From contig DAOTTI010000012.1 of NCBI GenBank assembly GCA_034437795.1, positions 14,395 through 78,394 of the forward strand: a stretch of DNA of 64,000 nucleotides, written 5' to 3'. Origin of the DNA: DAOTTI01 sp034437795. Its GTDB lineage: Bacteria > Chloroflexota > UBA11872 > UBA12225. The notes beneath the pieces were generated by a model that was given only the letters and a program-made list of their open reading frames with translations, ran no database searches and was not told the DNA's origin. Positions 24,759-33,693 of the stretch are shown here, in pieces; within the stretch, counting starts at the first letter, position 1; each line of letters begins with the position of its first letter. The position numbers and the translations under genes are program-made.

Positions 24759-26660
24759 TCATCTCATTGGCTGGGAGGAGTGGGGCGCAGCGGCCATCTG
24801 CTGGCGAGCTTTCTCGAGCCTCTCGAACGCATCCTCCTCTTCGCGCTCACCCTTGGATTCCGGCTCCTTGATGCGGACCAGCACAGGGAAGTTGATGAAC
24901 TGGCCGGAGAGGATGGCTTCCCCGACGTCGAGGTCGGGCAGCATCCTGGCTTCTTCCTCGCCGAGGGTCTCCACGACACGCCGGACGAAGCTCTGGTCGG
25001 CTGGGTTGACCATGCGCATGATGACGTAGGAGTTGCACTGGGAGAGGGTGGTCTCATCCAGGCGCGAGGGACGCTGGCTGATGAGGATCAGCCCCACGTT
25101 GAACTTGCGGCCTTCCTGGGCGATCTGCCTGGTGACGGTGATGGCCCGCTGCTCGGCGGCCGTGGCGGCATGCGCTGGCGCGAAGTTGTGCGCCTCCTCC
25201 AGGATGAGTAAGACGGGCAGCTGGAGATCGCCGCTGACCTTAGCGTCAAGGAGCTGGTTGGCGATGATAGTGTAGATGGTGGCCTGGAAGTCCGAGGTGT
25301 AGCCGGCAAGCGCGACGACGCTGATGCCGCCGTAGCGTACAAGCTCCTTACGGTCGACGGGAAGTGGCTGAGCGTCGCGCGCGACTGTCTTATTGGTTTC
25401 TTCCATGCGGCGAAGTACTGCGGCGGCCTGGTAGGCGCGCTTCTTGATGCCTTCAAGGGTACGCCTATCGGTGCTGGAGTAGGTGCCGAGAGCGGTCCAG
25501 CCCCAGTTGACGAGCTGCTGACGGTGGGGTTGGCTATTTTGCCGCAGGACGACTTCGCCGGCCTCGGCAATGTTGGCAATGAGCCACATGTCCCGCTTTA
25601 CGCCGTAGGTCAGTAGTTCCGGCTTGCCGATAAGGTCTGCAAGCCAACTGGTACGTTGCTTCATCTCGGAGTGATCGGGCACGACGAAGGCTTTCGCGGT
25701 ACGGAACACATCGTCGAAACGGGTGCGCATCGTGTCGGTGAGTTCGTAGCCCAGGGTGTCGATGACCTTGGCGACGGTGTCGCTCTCCTCCTCGAAGACG
25801 GGGAATTGGGCGTAATAGCGGTGGACTTTGCCACTGAGAGCCGGCACATCCGCCAGGCCGGTGTAGTCCCCATGAGGATCGAAGATGACGATGGGGTAGT
25901 GCTTGGCGGCGAGCTGCTCGACGATGCGGCGGGCGGTCCAGCTCTTGCCCGCGCCGGTCATGGCCAGGATGGCGAGGTGGCGGGTAACGATGGCGTGGCC
26001 GTCGACCATGACGGTCACGTCGGGGCGGTTGGAGAGTGTGGCGATGTCCAGCGCGCGGGCCGTTCGCTGCTGCAGCTCACCGAGCACGACCCGAGCGATG
26101 TCGTCGGGGTCTGGGCGGTAGGCGCTGGTGGCGGGCTGGGGAGGATAGCGGAGGGGAGCCAGCTTGGCACCGGCGCCATCGTCGAGGGGCTCGCAGCCGA
26201 GCACGCGGCAGACGGCGGTGACCATCTCGCGGCTGAGCGAGATCACCGTGTCGAAGGGATCGGTGCGAGTGGCGGCGAGCTCGTGGCCGGCCTCTACCGG
26301 AAAGAGCGGGTTCAGGCGCTCAATGCGCTGGACCTTGGCCCAGACGCGGATCCGCTCCTTGCCGCCGGTCGGTGGCGGAGGGGCGGCGGCGCGCGCGGCG
26401 GGAGACGACGCGGTGGATGCTGCCGAGGCGCCATCCGTCGCGGGCGCGCCCGGGCGCCAGAGCTCGGCGTCAATGGCGATGATGTCCTGCTCGCGGATGG
26501 CCTCCTGATGGATGGCCAGACGGAACTCGCGGCTGGTGCTCTCGCCGACGATCGTGCCGACGTAGCGGTCGTAGCGGCTGGCGCGTGGCGCGGCTGGAGG
26601 CGGGGCCGGCGCGCTGCGCTCGGCGATGCGGAGCAGAGCGGGATCAAGTCGACGCGCCAT
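24759..26660 (-). CDS. herA: HerA-like DNA-translocating ATPase
   Basis: The product is 633 residues. An N-terminal HAS-barrel-like region (YVGTIVGESTSREFRLAI, 33-50) is followed by an Ala/Pro linker (about 70-100). The FtsK/HerA-type core has Walker A AMTGAGKS (233-240), IVIFDPHGDYTGL (258-269), Walker B LLILEEAHNFAPA (484-496) and the sensor-like SQRPSR (528-533). A typical C-terminal DLDVGEAILSG and charged helix follow. HerA forms hexameric rings and drives NurA nuclease. The NurA-like gene lies immediately upstream (48-base gap), and an AAGGA ribosome site precedes the ATG. In bacteria such pairs occur in defence islands. Confidence 0.9.
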   Translation of the reverse strand: MARRLDPALLRIAERSAPAPPPAAPRASRYDRYVGTIVGESTSREFRLAIHQEAIREQDIIAIDAELWRPGAPATDGASAASTASSPAARAAAPPPPTGGKERIRVWAKVQRIERLNPLFPVEAGHELAATRTDPFDTVISLSREMVTAVCRVLGCEPLDDGAGAKLAPLRYPPQPATSAYRPDPDDIARVVLGELQQRTARALDIATLSNRPDVTVMVDGHAIVTRHLAILAMTGAGKSWTARRIVEQLAAKHYPIVIFDPHGDYTGLADVPALSGKVHRYYAQFPVFEEESDTVAKVIDTLGYELTDTMRTRFDDVFRTAKAFVVPDHSEMKQRTSWLADLIGKPELLTYGVKRDMWLIANIAEAGEVVLRQNSQPHRQQLVNWGWTALGTYSSTDRRTLEGIKKRAYQAAAVLRRMEETNKTVARDAQPLPVDRKELVRYGGISVVALAGYTSDFQATIYTIIANQLLDAKVSGDLQLPVLLILEEAHNFAPAHAATAAEQRAITVTRQIAQEGRKFNVGLILISQRPSRLDETTLSQCNSYVIMRMVNPADQSFVRRVVETLGEEEARMLPDLDVGEAILSGQFINFPVLVRIKEPESKGEREEEDAFERLEKARQQMAAAPHSSQPMR

Positions 26661-26708
26661 GGTGATCGTCCTTGCAAGGTACGGTGGCGACCCGCAGGCA
26701 TGAGCGGG

Positions 26709-28226
26709 CTAGGTCTGGGGGCGGAAGAGCCAGTCGCGATGCGTCATGTAGATCGCCTGGACGATGATGCGCCGCATCTCCGCGTCGGAGATCTCGCCCC
26801 GCTGGAGACTGACGCCGAGGTGATAGCGGATCAGCTTGGCGTAGGCGTCGGTGAGCCAGCCCGGCACGTGGGCATACTTGTCGGCAACGTCCAGGCCCAC
26901 AGGGAAGCCGTAGCCGGGGAGCAGGCGGGCGTACAGGTAGGTGCGGCGGCAGGCCTCGGCAAGCTGGTCGGGACCGAGGGCTTCAAACACCTCGATGCGG
27001 ATCGGCTCAGTGATCTCGGAGACGTGCAGGTAGCAAGCGCGGACCGCGGGGAAGCCGACGGGGCTGGGCGGGCGGAGGACGGACCAGTCGGCCGTGGTGC
27101 TGAAGGACCCGCCCGGCAGGGCGATCTGGCCGCGGCGCAGGCCATGGTACTTGGAGATCGGCCAGGGCTCGGAATACTGGCCGGGCTGGAGGAGCATGGC
27201 CAGCAGGAGCGCATCGGTGTAGCCGAGGCGGTCGAGGAGGGCTTTGGAGGAGGTCAGGTCCGTGCGGCCGTACAACCGGTTGAAGTAATCGGTCTTTCCC
27301 TTCTCGCGCAGCTTTCGAAAGACCCGTTCCAGGAGGATCGTTTCGAGGAAGGCGCGGGAGGTGTCGCGCTCGACGACACCGCAGATGACGGGCGCCGGCG
27401 TTCGCTGGCGGGCGCGCTCGATGAGCCGGCGATAGAGAAAGGCCATCCAGGCCAGTGGCTCGAACAGGTGGCGGCGGGCCCACTCGTCGGCACGGCGGGG
27501 GACGTGGGGGACCATGGCGGGGTAGATCTCGGCGGCGGCCTGGCGCAGGAAGTCGGCTTTGAGGGCCTGGCCCAGCGAAGGATCAGGGGCGTAGTGCTGC
27601 AGGAAGCGGTCGATATCCGCTTCCGTGAAAGGGGAGTGGCCGGCATAGGCGCCGACGAGGTAGACGAGCGGCCCGTGGAACATGAGCAGGCGCAGGTCAG
27701 GCGTGCGCTCCAGGGCGGAGAGGCCGCCCAGGAGCTCGGCGGTGATGCGGACGATATCGACGAAGTCCTTGCGCTCCTTGCTGCCCCCTTCGAGGTCGCC
27801 AAGGATCACGGGGTAGTAGCCGAAGCGCTCGCGCTCAGAGAGGTGGCGCTCGCCGGTGCGCACGGAGTACGAGCCGACGCGGAGCAGGATGGGAACCTGG
27901 CTGGAGAACTGGACCTGGCCTACGCCACCGTCGATGAAGGTGACGACCTCGCCCTGGAGGCTGGCCCACTCGGCGTCGGACACGGTGTGCACGGCCATGA
28001 TCGGATCAGGGCGATTGATGGCTTTGCGGAGGTCGGTGACGAAGCGGGTAGTGTTCTTAAAGTAGTTGTCGCGCAGGCTCTCGGCAACGGTGAGGGCATT
28101 CGCCGCGAGCCGGAGCGGGAGGTAGCGCTGGGTCTGGAGATCGTGCAGGACGCCCTCTTCGGTGAAGGGTCGTGGCGGCAGGTCGCGGCGTGGCGCGGGC
28201 GTTCCACGTTGATGCGTCAGGGCCAT
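26709..28226 (-). CDS. nurA: NurA-domain nuclease
   Basis: The product is 505 residues. EVVTFIDGGVGQVQF (Asp99) is the first NurA active-site strand. Later, PVICGVVERDTSRAFLE supplies another conserved acidic and Arg cluster, followed by a C-terminal region with SEITEPIRIEVFE, the usual closing strand of NurA. The family degrades DNA ends under control of HerA. The start codon overlaps the HNH stop by 10 bases, implying translational coupling in the cluster. It is longer than archaeal NurA (about 330-450), with extra N- and mid-domain segments. Confidence 0.82.
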   Translation of the reverse strand: MALTHQRGTPAPRRDLPPRPFTEEGVLHDLQTQRYLPLRLAANALTVAESLRDNYFKNTTRFVTDLRKAINRPDPIMAVHTVSDAEWASLQGEVVTFIDGGVGQVQFSSQVPILLRVGSYSVRTGERHLSERERFGYYPVILGDLEGGSKERKDFVDIVRITAELLGGLSALERTPDLRLLMFHGPLVYLVGAYAGHSPFTEADIDRFLQHYAPDPSLGQALKADFLRQAAAEIYPAMVPHVPRRADEWARRHLFEPLAWMAFLYRRLIERARQRTPAPVICGVVERDTSRAFLETILLERVFRKLREKGKTDYFNRLYGRTDLTSSKALLDRLGYTDALLLAMLLQPGQYSEPWPISKYHGLRRGQIALPGGSFSTTADWSVLRPPSPVGFPAVRACYLHVSEITEPIRIEVFEALGPDQLAEACRRTYLYARLLPGYGFPVGLDVADKYAHVPGWLTDAYAKLIRYHLGVSLQRGEISDAEMRRIIVQAIYMTHRDWLFRPQT

Positions 28227-29410
28227 CGGTCCGCCATCCCAGAGATAACGCGCAGGCGATATACGAGAGGGACGCCACCCCTCCTACCTGGCGGGAGCAC
28301 ACAAGTGCGCACTTTAATTAATGCACCGGCACGACGCGGCGTCAACGGTGAGCCAGGGGACGCCTGGCTGAGCGCCTGGCAGCGCTCCTGCGCCAAGAGC
28401 GGACTGACAGGAAAGACTATCGGGCGAGACGCGCTCCTCTTCTCGAGGCATCGCCCATCGTCGCAGCAGGCGGATCGCCAGCGGGTGGCTACGGGGAGAT
28501 GCTGGTTCAACGCCAGCCGCTCGCGCGTGCCGTTGGAGAAGCGGAAGGTCAGTGAGGCGTAGTCGAACGGCGGATCGTCGCGATGGATGGCGGCGTGGTG
28601 ATTAGGGCAGACGAGCACCATGTTCTCTCGCTCGTCCTCGCCCCCGCGCGACAGCCACTGGATGTGGTGGGCGTGACAGAGACGATAGCCGTAGCGGGTC
28701 CGCGGGTCGTAGAGGCACACCTGGCAGCGGCCGGCAGAGAGCTCCTGGAGCCGTTCCACGCGCTGCCGTGCGCGGTGCAGGTCGACCGGCTCGAAGACGT
28801 ACTTCAGCCGGCGCCCGTACTGGGCCTTGTCCTCGCGCAGGACGAGTGAGCGGGCGGCCTCGCCGTGGATCAGCCGCGCCTCGAACTCGTCGTCAGGGTA
28901 CAGCGCCACGCGGTCGAGCGCCGGCAGGTAGAGTGCGAACGCGACCAGGACCTGGTGATCGGCGTGGCTAAGGATGCGCACGGCAGCATGCCCCTGGAAC
29001 GCCTGGCCGAGGCGCTGGCCGGCGGCCTTCACCTGGAGCGGCCGGATGAGCGGCTCGGCATTCGGCGCAACGTCGATATCGAAGTACCGGCTCCGGACCA
29101 AGTCGCCCCAGATGCGATAGCGCCCGTACCAGTAGTGTGGTAGATTGGTGGTGACAGCGCGCACCACGAGCCCGGCCGCCAGCACATATTGACCATCGCG
29201 CTCACGGCGCGTGAACGCCCACAGGCTGTCGCCAGGACGAGCCGACAGCATGGCGGGGCTGCTCTGATTCAGGTGGTAGCCGAACCAGAGGCGACGATCG
29301 CGGGCGTAGTTATCGGGCCGCCAGTAGTACAGCAGCGGCATCTGCGCGGCATTGTCGCGCACATGTCTCGGCTCACCCTCCCTGGACGATGGCCGCGGCT
29401 CCAGTGTCAC
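28217..29410 (-). CDS. HNH endonuclease with N-terminal EVE/PUA-like domain
   Basis: The N-terminal part (LLYYWRPDNYARDRRLWFGY, then GDSLWAFTRRERDGQYVLAAGLVVRA) resembles EVE/PUA-like domains that read modified bases (inference). The nuclease part is CQVCLYDP...LCHAHHIQWLSRGGEDERENMVLVCPNHHAAIH, a complete HNH with two zinc knuckles. About 110 residues after the HNH are Cys/Arg-rich and unlike coding sequence, including TTAATTAA at 28315-28322, so the original gene may have ended earlier. The start is uncertain: the first GTG is at 29410, a GTG at 29362 has GGAGG upstream, and an ATG at 29341 begins the recognisable domain. It is first in the five-gene cluster. Confidence 0.8.
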   Translation of the reverse strand: MTLEPRPSSREGEPRHVRDNAAQMPLLYYWRPDNYARDRRLWFGYHLNQSSPAMLSARPGDSLWAFTRRERDGQYVLAAGLVVRAVTTNLPHYWYGRYRIWGDLVRSRYFDIDVAPNAEPLIRPLQVKAAGQRLGQAFQGHAAVRILSHADHQVLVAFALYLPALDRVALYPDDEFEARLIHGEAARSLVLREDKAQYGRRLKYVFEPVDLHRARQRVERLQELSAGRCQVCLYDPRTRYGYRLCHAHHIQWLSRGGEDERENMVLVCPNHHAAIHRDDPPFDYASLTFRFSNGTRERLALNQHLPVATRWRSACCDDGRCLEKRSASRPIVFPVSPLLAQERCQALSQASPGSPLTPRRAGALIKVRTCVLPPGRRGGVPLVYRLRVISGMADRWP

Positions 29411-29988
29411 TACCGGGAGTGGCCGGCTGAGCAGTTGCGCGCACAGATTACCCGGGTTGCTGCTGAGCCGTGCTGCGGCACAGTGTCGCGGGCACCCCCC
29501 GCCACCCTTCAGCCGGTATGGTGCAGTCGGTCAGCTAGGCCGAAAAAGCGGAAGGGCCTTCAGCTCGATCGCTGCTGAGAGAGCTCTTTCACGGTGTCCA
29601 CGCCAACCGTTGGGGAAGGGCGCCAGGCCAGGGGCGTTAGCGCACGCGCTATGCAGGTGAACCGCCCGGCGAGCGTCGCCGGCTGGTCGAACCAGTGGAA
29701 GGTCGCGCCTACGACGACGGCGTGGACCGCGCGGGCATAGACCAGCCCGCCCGCAGGCGAGGCAGCGTGGCGCCTGGCCCGGAAGGCTGGTTCGCGGGCG
29801 AGAGACGTGCTACGGTGTAGACGACCCATGGGAATAGCCAGTGGCGAGTAGCGAGTTGTTCCCCTCGCCCAGAGATCCCGCGGACGCGGGACGGCCAGAG
29901 GGCGAGGGGGCGCTCCGGCAGTTGAAGGGTGGTGGGGTGGCGCCACTGCATCACTGCATCACTGTCTACGGAGCAAAGGAGGCGCGAG
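29411..29988. other. Intergenic region with decayed coding sequence and repeats
   Basis: This divergent region lies between the nuclease cluster and a solute-binding protein gene. It contains a methyltransferase-like remnant (29560-29760, minus), CGAGTNN heptamers at about 29836-29855 and a TAGACG box near 29817. No intact gene is seen. Confidence 0.45.
29560..29760 (-). pseudogene. Fragment of a SAM-dependent methyltransferase
   Basis: A minus-strand frame reads VHAVVVGATFHWFDQPATLA, a hallmark segment of small-molecule methyltransferases (the ...FHWFD... strand after motif II). No motif I, no plausible start and no full-length domain exist around it. It is probably a degraded gene; the match is short. 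Confidence 0.35.
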
Positions 29989-31458
29989 ATGGCAGTGCAG
30001 ACGCTTCGTCGTGGCAGGGTGGGAACGCACGCGCCGGCGGGGGCTGGTTCCGGACCGGCCGGCACAGGGCAGATCGTTCGGCGTGAAGGGGCGGCAACGG
30101 ACGAGTGCAGAGAGGGACCGGCCGGAGCGGCCAGCGCGGCCGGAGCGGTGCGGCGGCAGGTCCTGCTGGCGCTAGCGGGCGGCATGGCGGGCGGACTGGC
30201 GGCGGCCTGCGGCCAGCGGCAGGAGCCGGGTGCCGGCACGCGCGCCCAGACGCCGGTGACACTCCGCTTTGCCGCGGACCGGGCGCGCCTGGATGCGGGC
30301 GTGCAGTCAGTGATCGACGCCTTCAACGCCCGCGGCGGCCCGGTGCGCGTGGAGCCGGAGCTGGTTACGGGCTCGATCGTGGATAAGATCCTGACGCAGG
30401 CGGCGGCCGGTGACCCTCCCGATCTGACCCACACCCACCCACGGGACTACCATCCCTGGGTGAATGCCGGCGCCCTGCTGGCCCTGGATGACTACATGAA
30501 GCGGGACCGGCAGAACGTGCCGGACATCGTGCCGGTGGCGCTCGACTACTGGGCGCGCGACGGCCGGCGCTGGGCCATGCCCAACAACCTCTCGGTCCAG
30601 AACATCTACTTCAACAAGGAGATCTTCGATCGGCGCGGCCAGAAGTATCCCGATCACTACGAGCGGGAGGGGAAGTGGACCTTTGAGACCTACCTGGACC
30701 TGGCCCGCCAGCTCACCACCGGCACCGGTGAGCATAAGATCTTCGGCGCCACGTGGCGGCACACGCTGCTGGACATCCAGCTGGGGTTCATCTGGCCGTT
30801 CGGCGGCGACCTGTGGGACAAGGACCGCATGAGGACGGTGCTGGACAGCAAGGAGTCGCTGGAGGCCATCCAGTTCCAGGCCGACCTGACCCATAAGTAC
30901 GGGGTGGCGCCCACCGACGAGGAGTGGCAGCAGTTTGCCTCAGCACCGGCCGCGTCGTGGGGGGCGGCCTTCTCCGCCGGCCGCGCGGCGATGGAGCTGC
31001 AGCCGAACGATTCGCTGCTGCAGCACGTGGTGCCGGCTGCCTTCCCGAAGGGGATGGTACCCATGCCCAAGGGGCGGGCGGGGCGGATCATCCGCGGCCT
31101 GGCGGTGGGGGCGCATATTACCAAGGGCTCGCGCCACCAGGACGCGGCCTGGGAGGTGGCGAACTTCCAGGCAGGCAAGGAGTCTGAGAAGATCATGCTC
31201 GGGCTCCACGTCTCCCTGCCCTGGCACAAGTCCACGCTGGCCGACTTGGAGCGGTCGATGCCGCTCTATCCATGGGAGAGCGGCGCCTACTACGCCGAAG
31301 GGGTGCGCCGGTTGCGGGCCACGCCGTACGTGAACCGCTTCACGGAGATCAGCAATCTCTATAGCCAGCACTACAACATGGTCCGCCACGGGCAGAAGAC
31401 GGCGGCCCAGATGATGGCCGAGATCAAACCGCAGATCGACGCCCTGCTGCGGGGCTGA
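29989..31458 (+). CDS. ABC transporter solute-binding lipoprotein, orphan
   Basis: The product is 489 residues with an excellent AAGGAGG ribosome site 6 bases before the ATG. It has an unusually long N-region (about 55 Ala/Gly-rich residues) before the hydrophobic stretch and the lipobox GGLAAAC. The mature part begins VTLRFAADRARLDAGV and contains DPPDLTHTHP, WAMPNNLSVQNIYFNKEIF and TFETYLDLARQLTTGTG, the pattern of family-1 sugar-binding proteins. As with the other six in the window, no permease or ATPase gene is adjacent. Amidohydrolase genes follow on the opposite strand. Confidence 0.92.
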   Translation: MAVQTLRRGRVGTHAPAGAGSGPAGTGQIVRREGAATDECREGPAGAASAAGAVRRQVLLALAGGMAGGLAAACGQRQEPGAGTRAQTPVTLRFAADRARLDAGVQSVIDAFNARGGPVRVEPELVTGSIVDKILTQAAAGDPPDLTHTHPRDYHPWVNAGALLALDDYMKRDRQNVPDIVPVALDYWARDGRRWAMPNNLSVQNIYFNKEIFDRRGQKYPDHYEREGKWTFETYLDLARQLTTGTGEHKIFGATWRHTLLDIQLGFIWPFGGDLWDKDRMRTVLDSKESLEAIQFQADLTHKYGVAPTDEEWQQFASAPAASWGAAFSAGRAAMELQPNDSLLQHVVPAAFPKGMVPMPKGRAGRIIRGLAVGAHITKGSRHQDAAWEVANFQAGKESEKIMLGLHVSLPWHKSTLADLERSMPLYPWESGAYYAEGVRRLRATPYVNRFTEISNLYSQHYNMVRHGQKTAAQMMAEIKPQIDALLRG

Positions 31459-31647
31459 CCCTCATCTTCGCGAGCGGATTGACGAGCGGCACCCTGACTG
31501 CAGCCTGCGCTGTGACCCTGGGGCGACGGACGTTCGCTGCTTATAAGTGGTGCCCTCACCCTAACCGTCTCCCTTTGGGAGAGGGGACGCTTCGCGCGCC
31601 CAAAGGGAGAGGGGACGCTTGGTCCCCGAAGGGGCAGGGGATGCATG
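31459..31647. repeat. REP-like palindromes between convergent genes
   Basis: CCCTTTGGGAGAGGGGACGC occurs twice in direct repeat at about 31572-31591 and 31600-31619. A related half-palindrome lies upstream in CACCCTAACCGTCTCCC. It lies between the solute-binding protein and amidohydrolase stop codons and may end transcription from both sides. Confidence 0.6.
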
Positions 31648-32487
31648 CTACGGCGGCGCGTCGCCGAGTAGCCAGCGGACGTTGCCGCCTTTGATCTGGC
31701 TGAGGGCGTCGTCGCTGGCGTCGAGGAACTCAAGGCGCAGGAGCGCCACCTCCGGATACTCGAAGGGGGCGAGAGAGCCGAGCAGCAGGCGCCGCGGGCC
31801 GAGCAGGCTGTACGCCTCCTGGATGCTGTTGCTCAGGGGCCCGCTGAGCCCGCTGGTATCGAAGGCGACGTTATCCTGGTAGGGCAGGTGGCGCACCACC
31901 ATCTCGATCACGGGGACGGTGGTAGTAGTAAACAGGAAGCGCACCTGCGGATGGCGGCGCACGGCCGCGGCGATGTCGTGCTCCGTGAGGTCGGGGGCCG
32001 TGTCCAAGTGATGGCGCTGGCGGGGGTCTTCGAAGGCGCAGGCGACGGAGACCGGCAGGTTGCGCGCTGCCGCCTCGGCCAGCAGCTCGGCTGCAGCGTC
32101 GCCACCGAGGGCGTAGCCGGTTCCCTGGCCCGGCGCGGGCGCCGGCGCTCGGGCCGGTGATGTGCTGAGGCCGTCATGGTAGGAGGGGTAGAGGCGCAGG
32201 CCGCGCATGCCCCACTCTTCGACGCATTGCTTGAGGTCGTCGCGCCAGCCGGCATACTCGGGGTGGAGGCAGGCAAAGGGAATGAAGCGATCGCGGTGGG
32301 CCTTGACGGCGTCGTAGAGCTCGGCGTTGCTCTCATGCGGGTTGCGATAGAAGATGCCGTGGGTGTGGGAGACGATGGCGCGATCGATGCCGGCGCGATC
32401 GAGCATGCGGAGCAGGCCATCGACGGTGGTCGTCCACAGGCGGCGGAACGGCCAGTGGCCGATGTGGCAGTTGGCGTCAATGATCAT
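31648..32487 (-). CDS. Amidohydrolase-2 family protein (paralogue A)
   Basis: The product is 279 residues. MIIDANCHIGHWPFRRL opens the TIM barrel; the usual HxH is reduced to N-C-H here, keeping one His. RGLRLYPSYHDG, LPVSVACAFEDPRQRHH, RFLFTTTT and RLLLGSLAPFEYPE mark later strands. The final Asp of the canonical GTD motif is not seen (LGSLAP). It is therefore a divergent member whose metal site is incomplete. It has two neighbouring relatives at 32567 and 33694, suggesting local duplication. A GAGG ribosome site precedes the ATG. Confidence 0.75.
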   Translation of the reverse strand: MIIDANCHIGHWPFRRLWTTTVDGLLRMLDRAGIDRAIVSHTHGIFYRNPHESNAELYDAVKAHRDRFIPFACLHPEYAGWRDDLKQCVEEWGMRGLRLYPSYHDGLSTSPARAPAPAPGQGTGYALGGDAAAELLAEAAARNLPVSVACAFEDPRQRHHLDTAPDLTEHDIAAAVRRHPQVRFLFTTTTVPVIEMVVRHLPYQDNVAFDTSGLSGPLSNSIQEAYSLLGPRRLLLGSLAPFEYPEVALLRLEFLDASDDALSQIKGGNVRWLLGDAPP

Positions 32488-32566
32488 CGCCGTGCCTCAC
32501 CATGGAAACGCGGGGACACTCGGGCGCGGAGACGCGGGGACACGGAGACGTTGGGAGGGGGTGTGT
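32488..32566. repeat. 8-bp periodic repeat in the amidohydrolase intergenic gap
   Basis: GGGGACAC, GGAGACGC and GGGGACAC words recur at 8-bp steps from about 32508 to 32560. It is the same family as at 40-66, 22949, 40626, 48508 and 50246. Confidence 0.6.
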
Positions 32567-33451
32567 TCATCGCGGGGCTTGCTGTGGGTCTGTGGTGCTG
32601 ATCCGTCGGTGCAGCAGGCGCTGCAGGTTGGCGCCCCAGATCTGGCGCCTGGCCCCCTCGGGGATCTGGGCGCCGCGGAGCTTGCCCACGCCTTCGCACA
32701 TGGAGCCATCGGTGCCGAAGAGCAGGCGCTCGGCGCCAACGGCGTCATAGGCCATCTCCACCATGCCGGCGTCGACGCCGCTCCCGCTCAGGTCGAGGTA
32801 GACGTTGGGGTAAGGGCGGACGGCCTTGATGGAGAAGGCCCAGTCGCCCCCGCCGCCGAGGTGGGCCAGGATGAGCGGCGCCTGCGGGAGGCGCTGGGCC
32901 AGGTAGGCGACCTCGCGCCCGTCGGAGGCGTACTGTCCGGGGATCTCCCTGGTGCGGCGCTGCACGACGTGGAGCAGGGTGGGGACGCCGTAGTCGGCGG
33001 CGCGGGCGACGACAGGCAGCACGCGGGGGTCGTCGTAGCGGCAGGCGGCGTAGAGCTTGAGCCCGAGGAAGCCGCGCCGCTCGACGCAGTCTTCCAGCTC
33101 TCGCTCGGCCTCCTCGGGGTAGGTGCAACTGACGAAGCAGTAGCCGAGGAGCTGGTCGGGCGCACGCTCGAGCCAGCGTTCGACCGAGCGATTGCACTCG
33201 CGGAACTGGTCGGGCGTGGCGGTGGCAGGCACGCGGTTGCCCGCCCACAGGCGGGAGACCATGAGCTTGTGGATGCCCAGCCGGCGCGCGGCGTCCAGCA
33301 GGCGCTGGCCCCGTTCGTGAGGCGGGTCACCGTAGAGGTGGGCATGGCAGTCCCACACCGGCACGTCCGCCGGCGCCGCCCCGCGAACCCGCCCATTCGG
33401 TGACGGTTCCACGTTCTCTCCTTGATCTCCTTGGTTTCCTTCGTCGTTCAT
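32567..33451 (-). CDS. Amidohydrolase-2 family metal-dependent hydrolase (paralogue B)
   Basis: The product is 294 residues from the ATG before NDEGNQGDQGENVEP; the upstream in-frame extension is not protein-like. VWDCHAHLYGDPP provides HxH, GLKLYAACRYDDP the Lys strand, GVPTLLHVVQR and LILAHLGGG the His residues, and RLLFGTDGSM the terminal Asp. All metal ligands of the decarboxylase/hydrolase subgroup are present, unlike its two neighbours. The Asp/Glu/Gln-rich first 20 residues are poorly conserved. No clear Shine-Dalgarno is seen, and the exact start is uncertain. Confidence 0.82.
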   Translation of the reverse strand: MNDEGNQGDQGENVEPSPNGRVRGAAPADVPVWDCHAHLYGDPPHERGQRLLDAARRLGIHKLMVSRLWAGNRVPATATPDQFRECNRSVERWLERAPDQLLGYCFVSCTYPEEAERELEDCVERRGFLGLKLYAACRYDDPRVLPVVARAADYGVPTLLHVVQRRTREIPGQYASDGREVAYLAQRLPQAPLILAHLGGGGDWAFSIKAVRPYPNVYLDLSGSGVDAGMVEMAYDAVGAERLLFGTDGSMCEGVGKLRGAQIPEGARRQIWGANLQRLLHRRISTTDPQQAPR

Positions 33452-33693
33452 CAGCACCCGGCAGAGGATGGCACATCGTGCGGGCGGGTCGCAGGCTGGC
33501 CGTCCGGCTGCGGCGCGGCACGGAGAGGCCGACCGGTTCCGGCTGCCAACGCTGGGCAGGCGCTGTGCACGTGCTCCGCAGGCGCTGTTATGCCCTTTTT
33601 GCGGGGGCGCCGACAAGCGGCAGACCGTACAATCGGTGGCGCTGCAGTATGGGTTCTGGACACGGGAGAGGCAGCCACTCCGGATGATCGCCG
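33452..33693. other. Divergent gap between amidohydrolase paralogues
   Basis: No gene is recognised. The region is slightly lower in GC around 33590-33650. It separates paralogue B (minus) from paralogue C (plus) and must hold both promoters. Confidence 0.4.

Noticed and set aside
25656..28562. Plus-strand open frame of 968 codons opposite HerA and NurA
   Set aside because: It is an antisense frame kept open by high GC. The product is low complexity with no motifs, while the minus strand carries complete Walker and nuclease motifs.
23125..29410. Classical dpd or restriction-modification cluster
   Set aside because: No DNA methyltransferase, no recognised dpdB-K genes and no 7-deazaguanine synthesis genes are visible, so I describe it as a separate candidate system.
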